A DNA stretch of 64,000 bases from JALYLC01 sp035696365 (lineage in GTDB: Bacteria; Actinomycetota; Thermoleophilia; Gaiellales; JALYLC01): NCBI GenBank assembly GCA_035696365.1, contig DASRQS010000091.1:28846-92845 (forward strand), given 5' to 3'. The notes under the pieces were generated by a model. It saw only the letters and a program-made list of their open reading frames with translations. It made no database searches and was not told the DNA's origin. This document shows, in pieces, positions 8,597 to 16,574 of this stretch (positions within the stretch are counted from its first letter, which is position 1; every line of letters starts with the position of its first letter). The translations under genes were made by a program, and so were the position numbers.

Positions 8597-11050
8597 CTAG
8601 ACGCCGATCAACCCAGGGCGGATCAGATGGGCGGGCCGCTGCAACCCGCCGTCGTCATAGGGCGGAGGATCCGCGGGGGCGAGCTCGGGGGCGCCGAACG
8701 ACGCGGCGATGCGCTCGGCTGGAGCGTCCTCGTACAGCGTCGTGCGCTGGCGCGGCGAGCGGGCCGCGGCACGGATCACTTCCTCCATGCGCTCGGGTGG
8801 GCATTCCTGTCCGTGGCTCGCGCCCGCGGCGCGGCTGATCGACTCGTTCATGAGCGTGCCGCCCAGGTCGTTCACGCCGGAGTCGAGCAGCGCGCGCGCG
8901 CCGTCGGGGCCGAGCTTGACCCATGAGGCCTGGATGTTCGTCACGTGCGGGTCGAGCACGAGGCGTGCGGCCGCATGCAGCACGACGGCCTCGCGGAACG
9001 TCGGACCGTGACGGGCGAGGCCCCTGAGCGCGATGGGCGCTTCCTCGTGCACGAACGGCAGCGGGACGAACTCGGTGAAGCCGCCCGTCTCGCGCTGCAG
9101 GTCGCGGATCGCGAGGATGTGCCGGGCCTGATGGATGGGCGCCTCGATGTGCCCGAACATGATCGTCGAGGTCGTCCGCAAACCCACGCCGTGGGCGGTG
9201 CGCATGACCTCGAGCCACTGCTCGGTGCGAAGCTTGTCCGGGCAGAGCACGCGCCGCACCTCGTCGTCGAGCACCTCGGCCGCCGTGCCCGGGAGGCTGC
9301 CGAGCCCTGCTTCGCGCAGCTGCTCGAGGTAGTCCCGCAGCTCCCAGCCCTCGGTGGCGGCGCCCTGCCAGACCTCGAGCGGCGAGAACGCATGCACGTG
9401 CAGCGCGGGCAGCGCCTCGCGGATCGCGCGTACGAGGTCGAGGTACCAGGAGCCCGTGAACCCCGGGTGGATGCCGCCCTGCAGGCAGACCTCGGTGGCG
9501 CCGCGATCCCACGCCTCGAGGCAGCGCCGCACCACCTCGTCGACGCCGAGCAGGTAGGCGGGGCCGCGCAGGTTGGCGGCCAGGCGGCCCTTCGAGAACG
9601 CGCAGAAGCCGCAGCGGAAGTAGCAGACGTTGGTGTAGTTGATATTCCGGCAGACGACGTAGGTGACATCCTCGCCAGAGCGCCCGGCGCGCCGTGCGTC
9701 CGCCGCCCGCGACAGCAGCTCCACCTCGGGCCCGCGCGCGCTCAGCAGCGCCTCGGCATCGCTCAGGCTCAGCTCGGCGCCGCGCTCGCTGCGCCCGAGC
9801 GCGCGCGCGAACGGCTTCGAGACGGCGCCGGTGAGCTGCGGGCGGCGTCCGCCCTGCCAGGCGGCCGGCGGCTCCGGGCTCGTGCCGGCGAACCAGGTGC
9901 CCTCGTCGCGCGCCAGGCCGTCGCCGTCGGAGGCGGCCAGCGCGGGGCCGCGCACGTCCTTCGCGAGCCAGCGCTCGGCGCCGCGCAGGAAGCGCGGGTA
10001 GATCGGGAGGCGCGGTGCCAGCGTGCGGCCGGCGGCGGCGGTCGCGGCGGCGAGCAGCGAGCGCTCGGGCCACGGCGCCTCGGGATTGACGTGATCGGGC
10101 GTGACGGGCGAGACGCCGCCGAAGTCGTCGATGCCCGCCTCGAGCAGCCGCGGGAACTCGGCGTGCGCGAGGTTCGGAGGAGCCTGGACCGCGACGTCCA
10201 GCGGCATCAGCAGGCGCGTGAGCGCGATCGTCCAGAGGTGGTCCTCGAGCGAGGGCTCGGGGGCCTCGGCCATCTTGGTGCCGGGCTTGGCGCGGAAGTT
10301 CTGCACGATCAGCTCCTGCAGGTGACCGTGGCGCTCGTGCAGCTCGCGCAGCGCGAGCAGCGCTTCCACGCGCTCTTTCCGCGTCTCGCCGATGCCGATC
10401 AGGATGCCGCTCGTGTACGGGATCGCGAGCCGCCCCGCGCGGTCGATCGCGTCCAGGCGTACCTCGGGCAGCTTGTCGGGCGAGCCGAAGTGCGCGCCGC
10501 CGCGCTGCGACAGCCGGGCGCTCGCGGTCTCGAGCATGATCCCCTGCGACGCGCTGACCTCGCGCAGCGCGAGCAGCTCGTCGTCGTCGAGGATGCCGGG
10601 ATTGGCGTGCGGCAGCAGGCCGGTCTCGCGCAGCACCAGGCCCGCGCAGTGCGCCAGGTAGGCCGCCGTCGTGGGGAAGCCGAGGCGGTCGAGCTCCTCG
10701 CGCGCTGCGCGGTAGCGCAGCTCCGGCTTGTCGCCGAGCGTGAAGAGCGCCTCGTGGCAGCCGGCGAGCCGCCCCGCCTCGGCGACCGCGAGCACCTCGT
10801 CCTCGCTCATGTAGCAGCGCTCGCCGCGTCGCGGCGGCCGCGCGAACGTGCAGTAGTGGCAGACGTCGCGGCAGAGGTGCGTGAGCGGGATGAAGACCTT
10901 GGGCGAGAACGTCACGAACGGACCGCGCGAGCGCTCGCGCGCCCGCTCGCACAACTCGGCGAGCGCCGGCCCTCCGCCGGCGGCGTAGGCCAGTGCCTCC
11001 TCGGCGCTGAGCGTCGTGCCGGCGCGCTCCCCGTTCGTCGCCGTGGTCAT
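8597..11050 (-). CDS. fbiC: 7,8-didemethyl-8-hydroxy-5-deazariboflavin (FO) synthase, fused CofG-CofH
   Basis: This radical-SAM bifunctional enzyme condenses tyrosine with 5-amino-6-ribitylamino-uracil to make FO, the F420 chromophore. At 817 residues it has the usual FbiC length. The CofG half (~1-380) carries C60-x3-C64-x2-C67 (CRDVCHYC) and the CofH half (~440-817) carries C476-x3-C480-x2-C483 (CYFRCGFC), one [4Fe-4S] cluster each. LQGGIHP and TTSTIMFGH are CofH hallmarks. The ATG at 11050 was chosen because it overlaps the stop of the upstream LLM oxidoreductase gene as ATGA; the longer ORF simply runs back through that gene. Coupling to an F420-dependent enzyme, and the cof operon 2 kb away, support the assignment. 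Confidence 0.96.
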   Translation of the reverse strand: MTTATNGERAGTTLSAEEALAYAAGGGPALAELCERARERSRGPFVTFSPKVFIPLTHLCRDVCHYCTFARPPRRGERCYMSEDEVLAVAEAGRLAGCHEALFTLGDKPELRYRAAREELDRLGFPTTAAYLAHCAGLVLRETGLLPHANPGILDDDELLALREVSASQGIMLETASARLSQRGGAHFGSPDKLPEVRLDAIDRAGRLAIPYTSGILIGIGETRKERVEALLALRELHERHGHLQELIVQNFRAKPGTKMAEAPEPSLEDHLWTIALTRLLMPLDVAVQAPPNLAHAEFPRLLEAGIDDFGGVSPVTPDHVNPEAPWPERSLLAAATAAAGRTLAPRLPIYPRFLRGAERWLAKDVRGPALAASDGDGLARDEGTWFAGTSPEPPAAWQGGRRPQLTGAVSKPFARALGRSERGAELSLSDAEALLSARGPEVELLSRAADARRAGRSGEDVTYVVCRNINYTNVCYFRCGFCAFSKGRLAANLRGPAYLLGVDEVVRRCLEAWDRGATEVCLQGGIHPGFTGSWYLDLVRAIREALPALHVHAFSPLEVWQGAATEGWELRDYLEQLREAGLGSLPGTAAEVLDDEVRRVLCPDKLRTEQWLEVMRTAHGVGLRTTSTIMFGHIEAPIHQARHILAIRDLQRETGGFTEFVPLPFVHEEAPIALRGLARHGPTFREAVVLHAAARLVLDPHVTNIQASWVKLGPDGARALLDSGVNDLGGTLMNESISRAAGASHGQECPPERMEEVIRAAARSPRQRTTLYEDAPAERIAASFGAPELAPADPPPYDDGGLQRPAHLIRPGLIGV

Positions 11051-11832
11051 GTCGTGACCCGATCGCGCCAGGCGCACAGCCGCTCGACCTGCGCGACGTC
11101 GTAGTCCGGCGCCGACAGGGTCACGATCAGGTGCGTCATGCCGGCCTCCTGGTAGCCGTCCATGAGCTCGGCCTCGTCCTCCTCGAGCAGCACGGTGCGC
11201 TCGATCTCGGCGGGATCGCGCCCGATCGCCGTGCAGTGCTCGTCGAGGATCGCACTCTTGTGCGCCAGTTCCGCCGGCGTCCCGTAGCAATTCCAGAGGT
11301 CGGCATGCTCGGCCACCAGACGCAACAGCTTGCGCTCGCCGCCTCCGGCGATCAGCAGCGGCAGGTGCCCCCGCACGGGGCCGGGGGTGAGCCGGTCCAG
11401 CCGCCGGCGCAGCCGCGGCAGGGCGGCGCCGAGCGCCTCGACTCGATCGCCCGCGCTGCCGAACGGATAGCCGTAGTGGGCATAGTCGGGCTCGAACCAG
11501 CCCGCGCCGATGCCGAGCACGAAGCGGCCGTCGCTCGCGTGGTCGATCGTGCGGGCCATGTCGGCGTGCAGATCGGGGTTGCGGTAGGAGTTGCAGGCGA
11601 CGAGCGCGCCGAGGCTCGCGCGCCGGGTCGCGCCCGCGAGCGCTCCCAGCACCGTCATGCACTCGAGATTCGGTCCCGACGGATCCTCGGCGGCGCCGCT
11701 CTGGAAGAAGTGATCCCACGTCCACAGCGAGTCGGCGCCTGCGGCCTCCGCGGCGAGCGCGGCGCGGCGCACGTCGTCGTAGGCCGGGCCGTAGGGGGGA
11801 ATCGCGGCGCCGATGCGCAGGGGATGCGACAC
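11047..11832 (-). CDS. LLM-class (luciferase-like) F420-dependent oxidoreductase
   Basis: The 261-residue TIM-barrel protein is shorter than most LLM enzymes (~300). It contains DSLWTWDHFFQ near the N-terminus, GALVACNSYRNPDLHADMARTIDHASDGRFVLGIGAGWFEPDY and LLIAGGGERKLLRLVAEHAD, the F420-binding pattern of the TIGR03560-like group. It starts with GTG preceded by TAGGAT-N6, suggesting a leaderless transcript, and its stop overlaps the fbiC start. It is a clear paralogue of the protein at 15655-16443 (shared CNSYRNP, AHKS.ILDEHC, RDPAEIER). F420 use is inferred from family and from linkage to fbiC; the substrate is unknown. Confidence 0.86.
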   Translation of the reverse strand: MSHPLRIGAAIPPYGPAYDDVRRAALAAEAAGADSLWTWDHFFQSGAAEDPSGPNLECMTVLGALAGATRRASLGALVACNSYRNPDLHADMARTIDHASDGRFVLGIGAGWFEPDYAHYGYPFGSAGDRVEALGAALPRLRRRLDRLTPGPVRGHLPLLIAGGGERKLLRLVAEHADLWNCYGTPAELAHKSAILDEHCTAIGRDPAEIERTVLLEEDEAELMDGYQEAGMTHLIVTLSAPDYDVAQVERLCAWRDRVTT

Positions 11833-11838
11833 GCCCGG

Positions 11839-11844
11839 ATCCTA
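11839..11844 (-). promoter_or_regulatory. -10-like box for LLM-fbiC operon
   Basis: TAGGAT on the minus strand ends 6 nt before the GTG at 11832. No Shine-Dalgarno sequence lies between, which fits a leaderless start. Confidence 0.4.
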
Positions 11845-11876
11845 GCCCCGATCCCGCGGGCCTCCCTTGGGTCCGC

Positions 11877-11953
11877 ATAAATTGGGGTCAGACCCCAAGT
11901 TATTCATGTCACTTGGGCGTGCACACACCGGGGGTCTGGACCCCGGTTTGTGC
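11877..11953. repeat. two GGGGTC-type palindromes in tandem
   Basis: The first palindrome spans 11877-11903, with 13-nt arms ATAAATTGGGGTC and GACCCCAAGTTAT around one base. The second spans 11921-11953, with arms built on GCACACACCGGGGGTC and GACCCCGGTTTGTGC. They separate the LLM-fbiC operon start from the 3' end of the Fgd-like gene. They may terminate the latter, or represent REP-like repeats with the 3691 and 6786 copies. Confidence 0.6.
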
Positions 11954-11968
11954 GTTGCTGCGGCTGGG

Positions 11969-12988
11969 TCAGAGCTCGCGCAGGCGCGGGGCCAGCTCGG
12001 CTGCGAAGCGCTCGAGGAAGCCGAGCTGGTCGTTCGCGGGGCTGTGGAAGACGAGGTGGCGGAAGCCGAGCTCGACGTAGGGCGCGATGCCCTCCACCGC
12101 CTCGTCGGGATCGCCGGTGCAGATGAAGCGCGAGGCGGCCTGCTCGTCGTCGAGCTGGTCTGCCAGCCGCTCGAGCTCGACGGGGTCGTGGACGCCCGAC
12201 TTGGCCTCGGCCGGTAGCGCCAGCGGCGCCCAGAAGCGGCAGTCGGCGACCGCGGTGGCCCGGTCCTTGGCGTACGAGAGCTTGATCTCGATCATCCGCT
12301 CGATCGAGCCGGGATCGTTGCCCTCCTCGCTCGCGCCGGCGGCGGCGTTCGGCAGCAGCCTCTCGGCGTAGAGCTCGCGCGGCTTGCCGGAGGTCGTGAT
12401 CAGTCCGCCCGCGGCGCCCGCGAAGCGCGCCCCCTTGGGCCCGCCCGCGGCGATCCAGATCGGGATCGGCTCGGGCGGCTTGTCGTAGATCGTCGCGGCG
12501 CGCGTGTGGTACCACCGCCCGTCGAAATCCACGCGCTCGGACGTCCAGAGCTCCCGGATCAGGGCAACCGCCTCGCGCAGCCGCTCGAGGCGCTCGCCGG
12601 AGCCCGGCCACTCGACACCGGTCGGAGCGACCTCGTTCATCGCCTCGCCTGCGCCCAGGCCGAGGAAGATCCGGCCGGGGGCGAGGCAGCCGAGCGTGGC
12701 GAACGCCTGTGCGACGACCGACGGGTGATAGCGGTAGCTGGGCGTCAGCACGCTGGTGCCGATGAGGACGCGCGATGTCTGCACCGTGAGCGCGCCGAGC
12801 CACGGCAGCGACGCGGGCGAATGCCCTCCCGTGTGCCTGAACGGCTGGAAGTGGTCCGAGACGGCCACGCTGTCGAGGCCGTGGCGCTCGGCCGCGAGCC
12901 CGAACGAGAGCAGCTCGCCCGGCGCGAACTGCTCGGCGGACGCCTTGTAGCCGAGGCGCAGCGGCGGAAGGGAGGGGGAAGGAGGCAT
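11969..12988 (-). CDS. fgd: F420-dependent glucose-6-phosphate dehydrogenase-like LLM oxidoreductase
   Basis: The 339-residue protein follows the Fgd/F420-G6PDH family along its whole length: LRLGYKASAEQFAPGELL, VSDHFQPFRHTGGH, TSVLTPSYRYHP, GLGAGEAMNE, RVDFDGRWY, IAAGGPKGA, MIEIKLSYA and HLVFHSPANDQ. D45, H46 and the GEAMNE glutamate match the catalytic region of mycobacterial Fgd. The three sugar-phosphate ligands appear conserved as TSGK, PAEAK and the ASRFI arginine. The active-site tryptophan of Fgd is phenylalanine here (F50). The enzyme would reduce F420 with glucose 6-phosphate; another sugar phosphate remains possible. It is divergent from cofC with only 13 bp between the start codons, linking F420 reduction with its synthesis. 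Confidence 0.85.
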   Translation of the reverse strand: MPPSPSLPPLRLGYKASAEQFAPGELLSFGLAAERHGLDSVAVSDHFQPFRHTGGHSPASLPWLGALTVQTSRVLIGTSVLTPSYRYHPSVVAQAFATLGCLAPGRIFLGLGAGEAMNEVAPTGVEWPGSGERLERLREAVALIRELWTSERVDFDGRWYHTRAATIYDKPPEPIPIWIAAGGPKGARFAGAAGGLITTSGKPRELYAERLLPNAAAGASEEGNDPGSIERMIEIKLSYAKDRATAVADCRFWAPLALPAEAKSGVHDPVELERLADQLDDEQAASRFICTGDPDEAVEGIAPYVELGFRHLVFHSPANDQLGFLERFAAELAPRLREL

Positions 12989-12993
12989 AGACT
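12988..12993 (+). promoter_or_regulatory. -10-like box of the cofC operon
   Basis: TAGACT ends 8 nt before the cofC ATG at 13002, and it overlaps the start codon of divergent fgd. Shared control of the two units is therefore likely, since transcription of one would interfere with the other. Confidence 0.45.
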
Positions 12994-13001
12994 CGGCCCC
13001 G

Positions 13002-13568
13002 ATGGTAGCCCGTTCGCATCGCGGATGGCTGGCGCTGATTCCCGTCAAGGCGCTGCCCCGGGGCAAGTCCCGTCTGGCTGGCGTGCTGGATGAGGACGCG
13101 CGCAGCGACCTCGTCCTGTTCCTGCTCCGGCGCGTCGTGAATGCGTGCCTCGAAGCCGGCCTCGAGGTCTGCGTCGTCTCCCCCGACGCGGAGGTGCACG
13201 CCTTCGCGCGCGCGCTCGGAGCGGACGCGCTCGACGACGGCGACCGCGATCTCTCGGCCAGCGTCGGCCTCGCCCTGGAACGCCATGCCAGCGCGCCGGG
13301 CGTGGTCGTTCTGGCCGCCGACCTCCCGCACGTCACGGCGGACGACGTGCGCGAGTTGATCGCGCACGCGCGGCCGCTCGCCCTCGTCGCGGCTGCCGAC
13401 GGGACGACGAACGCGGTCGCCGCGTCGCCCCCGGCGTCCTTCCGGCCGAGCTACGGTCCCGGCAGCGCCGCGCGGCATGGGGGCACGCGCCTGCACCTGG
13501 TCGGGATCGAGCGCGATGTCGACACGCCCGACGACCTCGGGCTCGCGCTGCTCGCATGCCCCGGGTGA
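13002..13568 (+). CDS. cofC: phosphoenolpyruvate/2-phospholactate guanylyltransferase (CofC/FbiD)
   Basis: CofC/FbiD activates the phospho-acid that becomes the side chain of F420 by attaching GMP. The 188-residue protein shows the nucleotidyltransferase fold: LIPVKALPRGKSRLAGVL (GTP-binding loop), LGADALDDGDRDLSASV, VVVLAADLPHVTADDV and the C-terminal DVDTPDDLGLAL. In actinobacteria this enzyme uses phosphoenolpyruvate; here that is inference from the lineage. Its stop overlaps cofD by 13 bp, so the two are translationally coupled. The start follows a -10-like TAGACT box 8 nt upstream with no ribosome-binding site, suggesting a leaderless mRNA. Confidence 0.94.
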   Translation: MVARSHRGWLALIPVKALPRGKSRLAGVLDEDARSDLVLFLLRRVVNACLEAGLEVCVVSPDAEVHAFARALGADALDDGDRDLSASVGLALERHASAPGVVVLAADLPHVTADDVRELIAHARPLALVAAADGTTNAVAASPPASFRPSYGPGSAARHGGTRLHLVGIERDVDTPDDLGLALLACPG

Positions 13569-14482
13569 CCCTGCTCGCAGGTGGTGTCGGCGGGGCGCGC
13601 TTCGCGCGGGGGCTGCTCGCCTGCGTCCCGCACGAGGACGTGACCATCGTGGGCAACGTCGGCGACGACCTCGAGCACTGGAGCCTCTCGATCTCGCCCG
13701 ACCTCGACACCCTGCTCTACACGCTGACCGGGCGCATCCACCCGGAGCAGGGCTGGGGCGTCGCGGGGGATACGCGCGAGGCGATGGCCGTCGTCACGGA
13801 GCTCGGCGGGATCGACTGGTTCGTCCTCGGCGACCGCGACATCGGCCTGCATCTCGTCCGCACGGAGCGGCTGCGCGGCGGCGAGCCGCTCTCGTCGGTC
13901 ACGGCCGACTTCGCGCGGCGCTACGGCCTGGCGGCGCAGCTGCTGCCCGCGACCGACGACCCGCTGCGCACGCGCATCGTCACTCCCGGCGGCGAGCTGG
14001 CCTTCCAGGAGTGGCTGGTCGGACACCGCGCGGCCGATCCGGTACGCGCCGTGCGCTTCGAGGGCGTGCCCGGGGCTGGGCCCGCGCCGGGCGTGCTCGA
14101 CGCGATCGAGAGCGCCGACCTGATCGTGCTTGCGCCCTCCAATCCCTTCGTCTCGCTGGATCCGATCCTCGCGGTCGACGGTCTGCGCGAGGCCGTGGCA
14201 GCGCGGCGCGAGCGCGTCGTGGCGATCACGCCGATGATCGGCGCTCAGGCCGTCAAGGGGCCTCTGGCCGGGATGCTGGAGACGCTCGGGCACGAGGTCG
14301 GCGCTGTCGGGGTCGCGAGCGTCCTCGCCACGCTGGCGGCCGGATTCGTGCTCGACGAGGCCGATCGCGAGCGCGCGAACGACGTGCTCGCGCTCGGCTA
14401 CGCCGTGGCCTGCCTGCCGACCCTCATGCACGACGCCGAGAGCTCTGCGGCCGTCGCCCGCGCCGCGCTCGACCTGCTGTGA
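13556..14482 (+). CDS. cofD: 2-phospho-L-lactate/enolpyruvyl transferase (CofD/FbiA)
   Basis: CofD/FbiA transfers the phospholactyl or enolpyruvyl-phosphate group from the GDP adduct made by CofC to FO, giving (dehydro-)F420-0. The 308-residue protein has the diagnostic N-terminus VTLLAGGVGGARFARGL, NVGDDLEHWSLSISPDLDTLLYTL, GWGVAGDT, WFVLGDRDIGLHLVRTERLR and LAPSNPFVSLDPIL. It lies between cofC and cofE with start and stop overlaps on both sides, the canonical F420 operon order. ATG at 13556 matches family N-termini (MPRVTLLAGGVG). Confidence 0.96.
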   Translation: MPRVTLLAGGVGGARFARGLLACVPHEDVTIVGNVGDDLEHWSLSISPDLDTLLYTLTGRIHPEQGWGVAGDTREAMAVVTELGGIDWFVLGDRDIGLHLVRTERLRGGEPLSSVTADFARRYGLAAQLLPATDDPLRTRIVTPGGELAFQEWLVGHRAADPVRAVRFEGVPGAGPAPGVLDAIESADLIVLAPSNPFVSLDPILAVDGLREAVAARRERVVAITPMIGAQAVKGPLAGMLETLGHEVGAVGVASVLATLAAGFVLDEADRERANDVLALGYAVACLPTLMHDAESSAAVARAALDLL

Positions 14483-15243
14483 GCGATCTCTCCGTCTTCG
14501 GCTTGCGCGGGCTGCCGGAGCTGCGCCCGGGCGACGACCTGGCCGGCCTGCTGGCAGGCGCGGCCGGGTGGCTCGCCGGCGGACTGCGCGACGGGGATGT
14601 CGTGTGCGTGGCCCAGAAGGCGGTCTCCAAGGTCGAGGGCCGCAGCGTCGAGCTGGCGTCGGTCGAACCGTCGCAGCGCGCACGCGAGATCGCCGCCGAC
14701 GAGGCCGACCCGCGTGTGGTGGAGTTGATCCTGCGCGAGAGCGTCCGCATCGTGCGCCGGCGCGGAGCCTTTCTGATCTGCGAGACCCACCACGGCTTCG
14801 TCTGCGCTGCTGCCGGCGTCGACCGCTCCAACACCGGGGCCGGCGACGTTGCGGTGCTCCTGCCGGTCGATCCCGACGCATCGGCGCGGAGACTGCGCGA
14901 TGCCTTCGCGGCCACCGCCGAGGTCGGAGTGATCATCACGGATTCCTTCGGGCGCCCGTTCCGGCTGGGGACGACCGGCGTGGCCGTCGGCTGTGCCGGC
15001 CTCGCGCCCGTGCGCATCCACACAGGCGAGCGCGACGATGCCGGCCGCCTATTACAGGGTACCGAGGTGCACCTGGCCGATCAGATCGCATCGGCTGCGG
15101 AGCTCGTCGTGGGGCCCTTCGGCGGAGTCCCCGCAGCGCTCGTGCGGGGTCTGTCGGTTCAACGCTCGGACGCGGGCGCGCGGGCGGGCCTCATGCCGGC
15201 GGAGCGCGACCTCTTCCGCGGTGACGATGGTTCCAGGATCTGA
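14479..15243 (+). CDS. cofE: coenzyme F420-0:L-glutamate ligase (CofE; stand-alone)
   Basis: CofE adds the first and further glutamates to F420-0 using GTP. This 254-residue protein corresponds to CofE, or to the N-terminal domain of mycobacterial FbiB. Landmarks are GDVVCVAQKAVSKVEGR, RGAFLICETHHGFVCAAAGVDRSN, ITDSFGRPFRLGTTGVAVGCAGL and GRLLQGTEVHLADQIASAAELV. The FMN-binding nitroreductase-like C-terminal domain of FbiB, which reduces dehydro-F420-0, is absent; the protein ends ~25 residues after the CofE fold. GTG 14479 overlaps the cofD stop as GTGA. A PPOX-family flavin/F420 protein follows instead. Confidence 0.95.
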   Translation: MSDLSVFGLRGLPELRPGDDLAGLLAGAAGWLAGGLRDGDVVCVAQKAVSKVEGRSVELASVEPSQRAREIAADEADPRVVELILRESVRIVRRRGAFLICETHHGFVCAAAGVDRSNTGAGDVAVLLPVDPDASARRLRDAFAATAEVGVIITDSFGRPFRLGTTGVAVGCAGLAPVRIHTGERDDAGRLLQGTEVHLADQIASAAELVVGPFGGVPAALVRGLSVQRSDAGARAGLMPAERDLFRGDDGSRI

Positions 15244-15255
15244 AGCACCGCTGGA

Positions 15256-15261
15256 TAGAGT
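15256..15261 (+). promoter_or_regulatory. -10-like box before PPOX gene
   Basis: TAGAGT ends 7 nt before the ATG at 15269. It could give an internal leaderless promoter within the F420 operon. Confidence 0.35.
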
Positions 15262-15268
15262 CCGGGCC

Positions 15269-15658
15269 ATGGCGATCAGCGACAAGGCGAGGGCGCTGTT
15301 CGCCACCAAGGCCCTCGGCATGCTCGGCACCGTGAGCGAGGACGGCACCGTCCAGGTCACTCCGGTGTGGATCATGCTGGACGGCGACACGCCCGTCTTC
15401 AACACTGTCATCGGCAACGCCAAGGAGCGCACGATGCGGCGCGACCCCCGGGTGACCCTGACGATCGTCGATCCCGAGGACGTCTACAGCTACGTGGAGT
15501 TGCGCGGGCGCGTCGACTTCCAGGAAGGCCCGATCGCGATCGACACGATCGACGCCCTCGCCAGGAAGTACATCGACCAGGACAGATATCCGTGGGCGAA
15601 ACCGGGCGACGAACGCGTCACCCTGCGCCTCGACGTCGAGCGAGAGATCGGCGCGTGA
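15269..15658 (+). CDS. PPOX-class F420-dependent oxidoreductase (split-barrel)
   Basis: The 129-residue protein is a pyridoxamine-phosphate-oxidase-like split barrel of the F420-binding subgroup. Motifs are ALFATKALGMLGTVSEDGTVQVTPVW, VFNTVIGNAKERTMRRDPRVTLTIVDPE and YSYVELRGRV. Size and motifs fit TIGR03618-type F420-dependent reductases. The gene begins 26 bp after cofE and its stop overlaps the following LLM gene as GTGA, so it is part of the F420 operon. A role in reducing dehydro-F420 in place of the missing FbiB domain is only a hypothesis; an ordinary F420H2-dependent reductase is more conservative. Confidence 0.85.
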   Translation: MAISDKARALFATKALGMLGTVSEDGTVQVTPVWIMLDGDTPVFNTVIGNAKERTMRRDPRVTLTIVDPEDVYSYVELRGRVDFQEGPIAIDTIDALARKYIDQDRYPWAKPGDERVTLRLDVEREIGA

Positions 15659-16443
15659 TTGCCGCGCGGCCCTTGAAGATCGGTGTGCGGGTGGCCCCCC
15701 AGCACTGCACCTACAGGCAGATGCGCGAGACGTGGCTCCGAGCCGACGAATCCGGCGCGGACACGCTCTTCACCTGGGATCACTTCCATCCGCTGTTCGG
15801 AGATCCCGAGGGCGCCCACTTCGAGTGCTGGAGCCTGCTCGCGGCCATGGCCGAGGCCACGGAGCGCATCCACTTCGGCGCGCTCGTGACCTGCAACTCC
15901 TACCGCAACCCGAACCTGCTGGCCGACATGGCGCGCACCGTCGATCACATCTCCGGCGGACGCCTGATCCTCGGGCTGGGCTCGGGCTGGTTCGAGCGCG
16001 ATTACAACGAGTACGGCTACGAGTTCGGCACGGCGATCACGCGGCTGCGGGCGTTTGGCCATGCGCTGCCGGTGATCGACGAGCGCCTCGGGCTGCTGAA
16101 CCCGCCGCCCGTGCGCGGCAAGATCCCGATCCTGATCGGCGGCGGTGGCGAGAAGGTGATGCTGCGACTGGTCGCGCAGTGGGCTGATACCTGGCACGGC
16201 TTCGGCGCTCCCGAGGTGATCGCGCACAAGAGCCGCGTGCTGGACGAGCACTGCGCCGCGGTCAGGCGCGACCCCGCCGAGATCGAGCGCTCCGTGCTCG
16301 TCACCAGTGAGGACATCGCCACGGGCATGCTCGACCGCTACCACGAGGCCGGCGCGACGCACATGGTCGCGATCGCCAAGGAGCCGGATTTCGACCTCGC
16401 CGATCTGCGGCGCCTCCTGGCCTGGCGCGACTCGCTCAGCTGA
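15655..16443 (+). CDS. LLM-class F420-dependent oxidoreductase (paralogue of 11047-11832)
   Basis: The 262-residue TIM-barrel protein carries ADTLFTWDHFHPLFGDPEGAHFE, GALVTCNSYRNPNLLADMARTVDHISGGRLILGLGSGWFERDY and ILIGGGGEKVMLRLVAQWAD. It is a close paralogue of the LLM protein coupled to fbiC, so each F420-biosynthesis transcription unit carries one copy. GTG at 15655 overlaps the preceding stop as GTGA. A hairpin follows the stop, ending the operon. F420 dependence follows from family and context; the substrate is unknown. Confidence 0.86.
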   Translation: MIAARPLKIGVRVAPQHCTYRQMRETWLRADESGADTLFTWDHFHPLFGDPEGAHFECWSLLAAMAEATERIHFGALVTCNSYRNPNLLADMARTVDHISGGRLILGLGSGWFERDYNEYGYEFGTAITRLRAFGHALPVIDERLGLLNPPPVRGKIPILIGGGGEKVMLRLVAQWADTWHGFGAPEVIAHKSRVLDEHCAAVRRDPAEIERSVLVTSEDIATGMLDRYHEAGATHMVAIAKEPDFDLADLRRLLAWRDSLS

Positions 16444-16450
16444 GCTCGAG

Positions 16451-16465
16451 GCCCCCTTCGGGGGC
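16451..16465 (+). terminator. GC hairpin ending the cofC operon
   Basis: GCCCCC (16451-16456) pairs with GGGGGC (16460-16465) around a 3-nt loop, 8 bp after the LLM stop. No T-tract follows, as is usual for terminators in high-GC actinobacteria. Confidence 0.5.
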
Positions 16466-16561
16466 GAACCGCGGACACACCGACCGCGAATGAAGCCGTG
16501 TGAGTATCGCGCTCCCCAGAGTTGCGCTGCCGGTCGCGCGTCAGCGCACACGGAGCGCGAG

Positions 16562-16567
16562 TACGCT
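16562..16567 (+). promoter_or_regulatory. -10-like box of sigma factor gene
   Basis: TACGCT ends 7 nt before the ATG at 16575. This supports that start over the earlier in-frame ATG at 16500. Confidence 0.4.
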
Positions 16568-16574
16568 CCCGGCG

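Noticed and set aside
6835..8838. 667-residue plus-strand ORF
   Set aside because: It is antisense to the SdrD-B surface protein; the plus-strand product is Arg/Gly/Asp-rich and featureless.
3691..11953. GGGGTC palindromes as insertion-sequence ends
   Set aside because: No transposase gene or target-site duplication is associated with any copy in the window.
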